From: Fibrobacteraceae bacterium | Lineage (GTDB): Bacteria; Fibrobacterota; Fibrobacteria; Fibrobacterales; Fibrobacteraceae | DNA length: 13,230 nt | Direction: 5' to 3' | NCBI GenBank assembly: GCA_021443045.1 | Contig: JABUUT010000013.1 | Span: 39,574 to 52,803 of the forward strand | Shown: one piece after another, positions 1-5,884 of the stretch | Position numbering within the stretch: position 1 is the stretch's first letter | Layout of the letters: each line of letters opens with the position of its first letter | Position numbers and translations under genes: made by a program | The notes under the pieces: generated by a model | Told to the model about the DNA's origin: nothing | Databases searched by the model: none | The model's input: the letters and a program-made list of their open reading frames with translations, nothing else

Positions 1-100
1 GTAGCGAACGGCCTCATTCCTCAAAGCGACGAAGTCGCGACCTTATCGCTGATAACTGACAACCGACTACCGATAACCAGCCACAAGTCACAAAAAATAC
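1..100. other. Non-coding left edge with GC hairpin and heptamer tandem
   Basis: No gene is visible between the window edge and the stop codon of the HAD gene. Two structures can be seen. The first is a perfect hairpin GCGAC-GAA-GTCGC at 26-38. The second is a run of four in-phase heptamers at 49-76 with consensus CYGAYWA (CTGATAA, CTGACAA, CCGACTA, CCGATAA). The hairpin lies about 60 nt downstream of the minus-strand HAD stop and is followed on that strand by only three T residues, so it would be a weak terminator at best. A dispersed intergenic repeat is an alternative that this window alone cannot test. Confidence 0.5.
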
Positions 101-1069
101 CTACGAATTAATATGCTTTGGAGGGGCACCGGCGCTTTTTCGAATACCCTCTTGTTTCTGTTCCACAATTTTATCGGCAATGGAACGGACTTTTTCGGTA
201 AGCCACAACCATGACTGAGAACCTTCCGTATAATCGGCTTCTCCAAACATCTGCACGCGACCATCTTTTCGGAGTTTGTCAACCTGCTTAAAGGCCTTAA
301 CCTCACCCTTGGGGTACACCGCAAAGGTTGCGCCCCCATTGTAATTTAAAATGCTAAAGGCGGGCACATCCGAAGGGCCGTCGGCAATATAGATCATATT
401 TTCAAAAGGCACACGACGGCTTTCCCGGGCTATGGTAGAATTCACATCAATAGTATCAGGGTGCTTGTTGCTTCCCTTGTTTACTTCAAACAAATATCGA
501 GTTTTGGAGGTGTTGTCTAGGGCGCAGGCCACTTGTGTAATTTCTTTTTCAAAGTCATCAACTTTTACACCATCCTCATCAATATAACCTGGGGCTGCCG
601 GCGTTTCAATAAATTCGCAACCAAAAATTCCATCTACAAAGGGAGCAATCACGCTTCCCCGTATAGTTTCTGCAAAGCCGGTGCTCACCACATAGTGCTC
701 CACATGTATGCCAAAAGTTTTATACATTGAATCCTGAGCCACCATACGCTTTACTTCTTCAAAAAAATTGGGAAGTCCGGGATAAAAAGAGAGTTCCTTG
801 CCAAAATCCCGAAGCATCTTGTTGTTTAGGCCCTTAAACAGCCCCGTCTTTACATAAGTAAGCACATGATTCAAATAACAGGTATCCAAATTAACAGAAA
901 TGCCCTGCTTGGCATAGTAGGGTTTCAAGTGGTTCACTTCGTTCCAGAATTTACCTGCATCTACATTAAATTTGCGGAAAAGGGGCTCCTGCATATAACT
1001 GCTTATAAGGGTTTTATCGCAATCCCAAACCATGGCAATTATATTCTGTTCAAACGGAGTGTTGCTCAT
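101..1069 (-). CDS. HAD-superfamily phosphatase, substrate unknown
   Basis: This 322-residue soluble protein has the haloacid dehalogenase phosphatase motifs in order. Motif I is DCDKT (nucleophile D16, acid/base D18), motif II is VVSTG (S129), a lysine for motif III lies near 188-202, and motif IV is ADGPSD (D230, D234). The stretch between motifs I and II (about 25-125) is mostly helical in character, as in C1-capped phosphoserine-phosphatase-like members. A further insert of about 70 residues (155-222) separates motif II from motif IV. No signal peptide or membrane segment is seen. The ATG at 1069 is chosen although its ribosome site is weak; the next Met (M13) leaves motif I intact but has no better site. 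It lies 18 bp after the M23 gene on the same strand and is probably co-transcribed. The family fits a small-molecule phosphatase; the substrate cannot be read from the sequence. Confidence 0.85.
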   Translation of the reverse strand: MSNTPFEQNIIAMVWDCDKTLISSYMQEPLFRKFNVDAGKFWNEVNHLKPYYAKQGISVNLDTCYLNHVLTYVKTGLFKGLNNKMLRDFGKELSFYPGLPNFFEEVKRMVAQDSMYKTFGIHVEHYVVSTGFAETIRGSVIAPFVDGIFGCEFIETPAAPGYIDEDGVKVDDFEKEITQVACALDNTSKTRYLFEVNKGSNKHPDTIDVNSTIARESRRVPFENMIYIADGPSDVPAFSILNYNGGATFAVYPKGEVKAFKQVDKLRKDGRVQMFGEADYTEGSQSWLWLTEKVRSIADKIVEQKQEGIRKSAGAPPKHINS

Positions 1070-1087
1070 AATTAATTTATCCCAAAT

Positions 1088-1921
1088 TTATTTGGTTATA
1101 AAATATTCTTCCGGATTAATGGGGGTACCATCTAAACGAATTTCATAATGAAGGCCCATGCTAGATTCACGACCGCTGGGGCCTATAAGGGCAATGGGGT
1201 CTCCCCGTTTTACCTTTGTTCCCTGACGGACTAGTGCCACGCCTAAATGGGCATAGAAGGAGCGAACCTTTTTCACATGGTCAATCTTTACAGTAAGGCC
1301 AAACCCACGATGGGAGCGCACTTCCAAAACAGTGCCGCCACCAGTGGCATAAACCGTATCGCCCTCGGCTGCCGCATAATCTATGCCCCGATGGGGCAAG
1401 CTCTGTTCGGTGTAGGGGTCAAAGATAATATCAAAGCGGTTCTTTACCGTGTGCTTGTTTTTTAAGGGGTGTAAAATAGGAATGGATCTGGCCACCAGGG
1501 AGTCTTCTTCCAGCTTGGCAATCAGAGTTTTAAAAGATTTTTCCATTTCGTACAAACTTTTTCTAGGCATATCCAAATCGTAGGATTCATCCCAGTAACC
1601 TTCATCGAGTACAAAGCTTAGTCCGCCCAACTTGATGGTGCTGTCTCGAAGCAATTTGGTTTCTTCCGCACGCAAAATAGATTCATCCACCTTAGCCCGA
1701 ATGCCCTTAATTTCTTTTTTTATTTGAGCATTCTGCCGAAACACATCAAACACACTACCGTTGGTAATGTTGTCTATAATTTCGGTTGGCGAAAAAATGA
1801 TAAAGCCAACAACAGCAAAAAGCACCGCCAAAACACTGACCACGGCTCGAGTAAAAGAAAGCTTGTAGCTTTTGGCACTGGTGGTCTTTCCCGGAAATAC
1901 ATGTATCTCTAGTTTTTTCAC
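1088..1921 (-). CDS. Membrane-anchored M23/LytM-domain protein lacking one active-site His
   Basis: The protein has 277 residues. A basic N-terminus precedes one membrane segment (about 24-44), followed by a charged helical, probably coiled-coil region (about 62-140) and a C-terminal M23 peptidase domain (about 150-275). This architecture is typical of inner-membrane-anchored periplasmic murein endopeptidases or of activators of amidases. Zinc-site residues are present: HRGID (H177, D181) and the final His of the HxH motif (H258). H225 in YAHLG matches a catalytic His. The first His of HxH is replaced by Gly (G256, in SSMGLHYEI), while flanking residues align one-to-one with the usual STGPHLHYEI. 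The enzyme may therefore be impaired or act as a regulator, as EnvC-like LytM proteins do. The start is GTG at 1921, preceded by AGGA about 8 nt away; no in-frame ATG occurs before residue 118. It begins 9 bp after the stop of the small coiled-coil gene. Confidence 0.88.
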   Translation of the reverse strand: MKKLEIHVFPGKTTSAKSYKLSFTRAVVSVLAVLFAVVGFIIFSPTEIIDNITNGSVFDVFRQNAQIKKEIKGIRAKVDESILRAEETKLLRDSTIKLGGLSFVLDEGYWDESYDLDMPRKSLYEMEKSFKTLIAKLEEDSLVARSIPILHPLKNKHTVKNRFDIIFDPYTEQSLPHRGIDYAAAEGDTVYATGGGTVLEVRSHRGFGLTVKIDHVKKVRSFYAHLGVALVRQGTKVKRGDPIALIGPSGRESSMGLHYEIRLDGTPINPEEYFITK

Positions 1922-1930
1922 TTTTTTGTC

Positions 1931-2200
1931 CTAGGCATTGTCTTCTTTGTTGTTTCGGTCTTTCAACTCCTGAATTTTTCTTTTGCTTTCTTCAATAGAA
2001 CCCAAAAGTTCCACTACGTAGGGGTCGTCCTTTATGGTAGAAATCAAGTCTTCACCAATAGCCTGGTGCAGTTTTTCACCCAAAGATTGATAGCTAGACT
2101 TCAGTTTAGCTTCCTCTGTGGCCAAGTCTACCCGCACCAAAACCTTGGAAGCGCAACCGAGAGCCTTGTTTTTTAGCTTATTTAGAGTTGTTTCATTCAT
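1931..2200 (-). CDS. Small coiled-coil protein of unknown function
   Basis: I do not recognise this 89-residue protein. It is cytosolic in character, with no signal peptide or membrane segment. Helix-forming, charge-rich sequence runs almost throughout, with heptad-like spacing near residues 10-50 and a strongly charged C-terminal helix (about 62-85, rich in E, K, R and D). The reading frame stays open upstream to 2404, but the ATG at 2200 is the likely start: AAGGAAAA stands about 5-8 nt before it, and the extra 68 codons run antisense over the small membrane ORF at 2264-2416. It is the first gene of a tight minus-strand cluster with the M23 and HAD genes. Its position suggests a partner of the M23 protein, which also has a coiled-coil segment, but that is inference. 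Confidence 0.75.
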   Translation of the reverse strand: MNETTLNKLKNKALGCASKVLVRVDLATEEAKLKSSYQSLGEKLHQAIGEDLISTIKDDPYVVELLGSIEESKRKIQELKDRNNKEDNA

Positions 2201-2222
2201 ATACTTTTCCTTTTCTGTCTGT

Positions 2223-2251
2223 AAAATAGTAGTTTTTACTCCATAAAACAA
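2223..2251 (-). promoter_or_regulatory. Candidate sigma70-type promoter for the coiled-coil/M23/HAD cluster
   Basis: On the minus strand, TTGTTT (2251-2246) is followed after exactly 17 bp by TATTTT (2228-2223), about 22 nt before the ATG at 2200. Spacing is ideal and the hexamers are partial matches. It lies inside the 63-bp divergent gap shared with the small membrane ORF and overlaps the dyads described for that leader. Confidence 0.35.
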
Positions 2252-2256
2252 TGGAG
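2239..2256 (+). promoter_or_regulatory. Leader hairpin sequestering the ribosome site of the small ORF upstream of dnaN
   Basis: CTCCAT (2239-2244) and ATGGAG (2251-2256) form a perfect 6-bp stem around an AAAACA loop. The GGAG in the right arm (2253-2256) is the only Shine-Dalgarno candidate for the ATG at 2264. A second inverted pair, GTAAAA (2221-2226) and TTTTAC (2234-2239), ends on the base where this stem begins. The symmetry is seen directly; a regulatory role, as an RNA switch or a protein operator, is inference. Confidence 0.45.
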
Positions 2257-2263
2257 ATTTTCT

Positions 2264-2416
2264 ATGAGTCGTAGTGAACGTAGACGTGGAAAGCAAAATG
2301 CCAAGCATTTTGTTCCAAAAAAGACAAATGCCATGAGCAAGTGGGTTATTGCTGTCATTGCCACAGTAGCAGCTCTTTTCTGGATTGGAACCACGTTGAT
2401 TCAAAGGGGTGCATAA
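2264..2416 (+). CDS. Small basic single-span membrane protein preceding dnaN
   Basis: The product is 50 residues long. A very basic N-terminal tail (residues 2-26, with the cluster SRSERRRGK) precedes one hydrophobic segment (about 27-46) and a short QRGA end. The positive-inside rule predicts a cytoplasmic N-terminus. The start has GGAG 7 nt upstream, and the stop codon lies 3 bp before the dnaN ATG, so the two are probably one transcript with coupled translation. The frame is open on both strands here, but the ribosome site, the tight spacing to dnaN and the clean basic-tail/membrane-helix pattern favour this strand. The family is not recognised. The basic tail could contact nucleic acid, ribosomes or lipid head groups; none of these is shown by sequence alone. 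Confidence 0.72.
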   Translation: MSRSERRRGKQNAKHFVPKKTNAMSKWVIAVIATVAALFWIGTTLIQRGA

Positions 2417-2419
2417 TTT

Positions 2420-3541
2420 ATGAAGTTCTCAATACAAAAAAATATACTGCAAGACATTTTGACAGCTGCCATTAGCGCTGTTCCAAACAAGTCTACCATT
2501 CAAATTCTCAACAACTTCTCCCTGCGCCTTGAAGGAAACTTCCTTGAAGTTAGCGCTACCGACTTAGACCTGGGTATCAGGGTCAAGGTGGAAGTGAGCG
2601 GCGAACGAGATGGTTCCGTTGTCATTAACGCCCGCAAGCTCTTTGATCTTGTAAAAAACTTGGTTGACCCAAGCATTACCACCGTTTCCATTGATGTGCA
2701 AGACTACTTGGCCAAAATCCGCTGGAGCGAACGGGGTCAGGCCAGCATCACTGGTTTTGACGCCAGCGACTTTCCTCCATTTCCAGAAGTGGAAGATGGT
2801 GAAACCCTTAGCTTTGCAGCAAGCGAACTGGCATTCTTGGCTGAAAAGACAGTATTTGCCACTTCGAATGATTCTACCCGCCTCAGCCTGAATGGCGTGT
2901 ATCTGGAAGCCAAAGACAATGCCGTTTCCATGATTGCAACCGACGGTCATCGTCTGGGCAAGGCCTCCATCGACCAGGAAGGAGCAAACCTTTCCAATGG
3001 AGCCATTATTCCTCGCAAGGCATTGCAGCATATTCTACACATGGCCAAGAGCGACGCTACCATTGAGGTTCGTACCTCCGCAACCCATATTCTTTTTGAT
3101 ACAGGCTCCATGCAGGTTATCTCCAAACTCTACGAAGGCCCATATCCAAACTACCGTGCTGTAATTCCACAGCATTTTGAACGCACCGTACAGGCCAACA
3201 CGGTTGAACTTCAGAACAAGCTCCGCAGTGTTCTTCCAATGGCCAACACCCGCACCCGCAAGGTTCGTTTGCAAATGGACGGCAACACCATGGAACTGAG
3301 CGCCACAGACCCAGATGTAGGTGGAACCTGCACAGAAGCCTTGGCTGTAACACACCAGGGTGAAGGTCAGTTTAGCATTGGCTTTAACGGCCAGTACCTT
3401 GCCGAAATTCTCGGCATGTGCAAGAGTGAGGAAGTTGTTATGAAGATGAACAACCCTATTGGCGCATGTATCATTGAACCTGTAGGCGATGGTTTCAGCT
3501 TTAACTTCCTCTTGATGCCTACGCACCTTGTAGACGACTAA
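2420..3541 (+). CDS. dnaN: DNA polymerase III beta subunit (sliding clamp)
   Basis: The product is the ring-shaped clamp that tethers DNA polymerase III to DNA and docks mismatch-repair and translesion proteins. Its 373 residues are close to the family norm of about 366-380. Three similar clamp domains can be placed at about 1-120, 130-250 and 255-373. Recognisable stretches include the N-terminal MKFSIQKNILQDIL, the domain-2 GVYLEAKDNAVSMIATDGHRLG, the YEGPYPNYRAVIP segment, and the C-terminal LLMPTHLVDD, which corresponds to the MPMRL end that lines the peptide-binding cleft. The ribosome site AAGGGG (2404-2409) lies inside the end of the preceding small ORF, 3 bp away. A terminator follows 20 bp after the stop. 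Neither dnaA nor recF, frequent neighbours in other bacteria, is next to it. Confidence 0.97.
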   Translation: MKFSIQKNILQDILTAAISAVPNKSTIQILNNFSLRLEGNFLEVSATDLDLGIRVKVEVSGERDGSVVINARKLFDLVKNLVDPSITTVSIDVQDYLAKIRWSERGQASITGFDASDFPPFPEVEDGETLSFAASELAFLAEKTVFATSNDSTRLSLNGVYLEAKDNAVSMIATDGHRLGKASIDQEGANLSNGAIIPRKALQHILHMAKSDATIEVRTSATHILFDTGSMQVISKLYEGPYPNYRAVIPQHFERTVQANTVELQNKLRSVLPMANTRTRKVRLQMDGNTMELSATDPDVGGTCTEALAVTHQGEGQFSIGFNGQYLAEILGMCKSEEVVMKMNNPIGACIIEPVGDGFSFNFLLMPTHLVDD

Positions 3542-3561
3542 TTACCAAACAAATTACAAAC

Positions 3562-3589
3562 GAGGACTCGCCAGGGTCCTCTTTTTTTT
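3562..3589 (+). terminator. Intrinsic terminator of dnaN
   Basis: GAGGAC (3562-3567) and GTCCTC (3576-3581) form a perfect 6-bp stem around an 8-nt loop. Eight consecutive T residues (3582-3589) follow. It lies 20 bp after the dnaN stop and ends 11 bp before the ttcA start codon. Confidence 0.85.
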
Positions 3590-3600
3590 ACCTTCTTTTT

Positions 3601-4323
3601 ATGCCTTCTCAAATTCGTAAACGCATTAGCAAAAAAATCACAAAGGCCATTCACGACTTTGGCCTCATTCAAGATGGAGACCGGGTGCTCATTGGCGTAA
3701 GTGGCGGCAAAGACTCATCGGTGTTGCTAATGGAATTGGCCAACAGGCTGGGCAAGTTCGGCCCCCAGTGTGAGCTTGCGGCCATGCACATTCAAAGTGA
3801 TTTTGCAGATAAATTACCTAGAGCCTTTTTAAAAAAACTGGCAAACGAGTACCCCCAGGTTCCCTTTTACTATCTGGACGTGGCTGTGGAAGGGCGGCTT
3901 AAGGAAGGCCGTAAACTCAATTGTTATTGGTGTTCCACACAGAGGCGCACCGAGCTTATAAAATTTGCCATAGAAAACGGGTTCAATAAAATTGCCCTGG
4001 GCCACCACCTGGATGACATTGTAGAAACCCTCTTTATGAACATGTTGTACAAAGGAGAGTTTTCGGGAATGCCCCCTAAAGTACCCTACGAAAAGTATCC
4101 CGTTGAAATTATACGGCCCCTATGCTACTGCGAAGAGGCCGAAATTATAAGATACGCCGAAGATGCGGAAATAACCCAGTTTACTTGCACCTGTGAATTT
4201 TCAAAAGGAAGCCACCGAAAAAAAATACGCCAGGAGATAGAAACCTTAACTGGAGGAAATCCCACTCTCAAGGAGAATATTTTTGAGAGCATGAGGAATA
4301 TCAAAATGGACTATTTATTGTAG
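3601..4323 (+). CDS. ttcA: TtcA-type tRNA 2-thiocytidine synthetase
   Basis: This is a PP-loop ATPase of the TtcA family, which adenylates C32 of certain tRNAs and exchanges oxygen for sulfur using an Fe-S cluster. The 240-residue protein has the PP-loop SGGKDS at 34-39, a CxxC pair at C108/C111 (CYWC), the family signature ALGHHLDDIVETLFMN (132-147) with GMPPK (156-160), and IIRPLCYC (170-177). E. coli TtcA has a third essential Cys in a CxxC context (PCNLC). Here the equivalent place reads FTCTCEF, giving C196 and C198 as CxC, so the third cluster ligand is not certain. It is shorter than the E. coli protein of about 311 residues, lacking mainly terminal extensions. The ATG at 3601 has no visible ribosome site and follows a T-rich terminator tail; no later Met would preserve the PP-loop. 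TilS is excluded because of the Cys pattern and the GHHxDD/MPPK signature. Confidence 0.9.
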   Translation: MPSQIRKRISKKITKAIHDFGLIQDGDRVLIGVSGGKDSSVLLMELANRLGKFGPQCELAAMHIQSDFADKLPRAFLKKLANEYPQVPFYYLDVAVEGRLKEGRKLNCYWCSTQRRTELIKFAIENGFNKIALGHHLDDIVETLFMNMLYKGEFSGMPPKVPYEKYPVEIIRPLCYCEEAEIIRYAEDAEITQFTCTCEFSKGSHRKKIRQEIETLTGGNPTLKENIFESMRNIKMDYLL

Positions 4324-4420
4324 ATCTTTTATCCTTATTCCCTTTTTTTACCTATCCCCTTTGCCATTTTTTTGTTTATATTAGGTAAAAGGTGGTTTTA
4401 AAAGGCATAGGTGGAGCACA
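4324..4420 (+). promoter_or_regulatory. Leader of the diguanylate cyclase gene with a 9-bp inverted repeat
   Basis: A pyrimidine-rich stretch (about 4325-4377) leads to a TATATT box at 4377-4382, a possible -10; no good -35 stands 16-18 bp upstream. TTTTACCTA (4346-4354) and TAGGTAAAA (4382-4390) form a perfect 9-bp inverted repeat bracketing this box. AGGTGGAG (4409-4416) is the ribosome site for the ATG at 4421. No intrinsic terminator for ttcA is recognisable here. Confidence 0.35.
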
Positions 4421-5806
4421 ATGAAGAGAGAATTCAATGAAGTTCTAGCAAGGGCACTTGCCGGAGCAAGCATGGCAACCATGCTTATCGACTTGGACAG
4501 CAACACCTACAAGATTATTCACGCCTCCGCTTCCATCAGTTCCATTCTAGGTGACGAAGGCAGACTGGACGAGGGATTTAAAAAGGGTGAAGAGTTTCTT
4601 GTGGCAGAGCCCCATCGGCAGCAGTTTAGGGAATACACCCATCTAGGAAATCTGCGGGACTGGTTCAAGTACAAAACTTCATACAGCATCGAATTTTGTT
4701 CTTGCTTCGACCGCTGGTGTCGCTCCAGAATTTTCCCCATTGAAATCGATAGCAACAAGCTTTTGCACAAAGCCATATATTTTGTGAATGAAATAGATGA
4801 TGAGGCGGCCTTCTTAAGGGAAAAACTCAGCATCGAGGAAACCGTTTCTGAGTGTTCCAGGGCTCTGTCTTCTTCTATAGATGTCAATATCTCATTGAAC
4901 AAACTTTTATCCATTATTGGCAAATACCACAAGTCTGAACGAGTGTGTATTTTTTCTTTTGACTATAAAAAGAAAAGAATGTCAAACACCCATGAATGGG
5001 TGCAAGATGGATTTAAACCCAAAAAAGATTACTTGCAAAACCTTCCCCTTGGTATGGCAGACGAATGGATGGAAGCTTTTGGCCAAAACCAATGCAAGGT
5101 TATTACCGATATAGAATCGTTAACCCATAATTCCATCACTTACAAAGTTTTTGTATCCGAAAACATAAGGTCCATGATTGCTGCTCCGCTCAGCGACGGT
5201 AAAAAACTTATTGGATACTTAAGCGTGTCAAACCCCACGGTCAATATTTTTAAGAATACTCTTCTCACCAGTGTTGCTTCGTTTGTAATGAACGAACTTC
5301 AAAAGAAAAGCTACATTGACCAGTTGGAGCACCTTAGCTATTACGACCCTTTAACGGGGCTGTTAAATAGAAACTCCTACAACAAAATACTGCAAGAAAT
5401 CGAAAAGAACAAAGAAACCAATATAGGCATTATTTTTGGTGATTTGAATGGCTTAAAATTATTAAACGACCATCAGGGTCATAAGGCAGGTGACATTTTT
5501 TTACGCTTCGTGGCTCGCAAGGCAAAAAGATTTTTTGAAGGGCTCCCCTATTCCAACAGCCAAATTTTTCGCATTGGAGGCGACGAATTTGTGTCCATTA
5601 TCCACAATATTAAGGAACAGGAATTTGACATTCTAGTTTCAGAAATGCTGGACTACGTGGAGAAAAAACCTTTAGCAAGTATTGGTGATATATGGATAAA
5701 AAAATGCGAGGATATAGAAAGCCAAATTAAAATGGCCGACAAAATTATGTACCTGCGAAAAAAAGCCTATTACGCAAAAAAAGGCACAGACCGCCGCCAG
5801 CGATAA
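4421..5806 (+). CDS. Soluble diguanylate cyclase: sensor region, GAF-like domain, GGDEF
   Basis: The product is predicted to make cyclic di-GMP from two GTP. Its 461 residues have no signal peptide or membrane span. The N-terminal part (about 1-125) looks like a PAS-type sensor (MLIDLDSNTYKIIHASAS) and carries a Cys-rich CSCFDRWC segment at 93-100. A GAF-like domain follows (about 140-295, with RSMIAAPLSDGKKLIGYLSVSN). The GGDEF domain (about 305-455) is intact in its core: DPLTGLLNR (309-317), FGDLNGLKLLND (339-350), GHKAGD (353-358), RIGGDEF (384-390) and ADKIMY (439-444). The product-inhibition I-site RxxD, expected at 377-380, reads YSNS, so feedback inhibition through that site is unlikely. 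The usual SIGVA strand is altered to ASIGDIWIK. The neighbours do not reveal the signal sensed. Confidence 0.93.
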   Translation: MKREFNEVLARALAGASMATMLIDLDSNTYKIIHASASISSILGDEGRLDEGFKKGEEFLVAEPHRQQFREYTHLGNLRDWFKYKTSYSIEFCSCFDRWCRSRIFPIEIDSNKLLHKAIYFVNEIDDEAAFLREKLSIEETVSECSRALSSSIDVNISLNKLLSIIGKYHKSERVCIFSFDYKKKRMSNTHEWVQDGFKPKKDYLQNLPLGMADEWMEAFGQNQCKVITDIESLTHNSITYKVFVSENIRSMIAAPLSDGKKLIGYLSVSNPTVNIFKNTLLTSVASFVMNELQKKSYIDQLEHLSYYDPLTGLLNRNSYNKILQEIEKNKETNIGIIFGDLNGLKLLNDHQGHKAGDIFLRFVARKAKRFFEGLPYSNSQIFRIGGDEFVSIIHNIKEQEFDILVSEMLDYVEKKPLASIGDIWIKKCEDIESQIKMADKIMYLRKKAYYAKKGTDRRQR

Positions 5807-5853
5807 AAAAAAACTGCCTCAAAGTGGTATGAGCACTCAAAGGCAGACTTTTT
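5805..5853. terminator. Bidirectional terminator between the GGDEF and aspartokinase genes
   Basis: CTGCCT (5814-5819) pairs with AGGCAG (5841-5846). After a symmetric CAA/CAA internal loop, AGTG (5823-5826) pairs with CACT (5834-5837) around a 7-nt loop. Five T residues follow on the plus strand (5849-5853), and nine A residues precede it (5805-5813), giving a T9 tail on the minus strand. Genes converge on it from both sides, so one hairpin can stop both transcripts, better for the aspartokinase. Confidence 0.8.
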
Positions 5854-5884
5854 CACAAAACGGGGGCTACTTTAGAGGGTTCCT

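Noticed and set aside
2201..2404. N-terminal extension of the small coiled-coil gene (68 more codons)
   Set aside because: The extra residues are antisense to the small membrane ORF, and a good ribosome site precedes the internal ATG at 2200.
3035..3526. A 163-codon minus-strand frame inside dnaN
   Set aside because: It is antisense to a conserved clamp gene and has no recognisable protein features.
2200..3600. Replication origin near dnaN
   Set aside because: No cluster of DnaA boxes (TTATCCACA-like) was found, and dnaA and recF are not adjacent.
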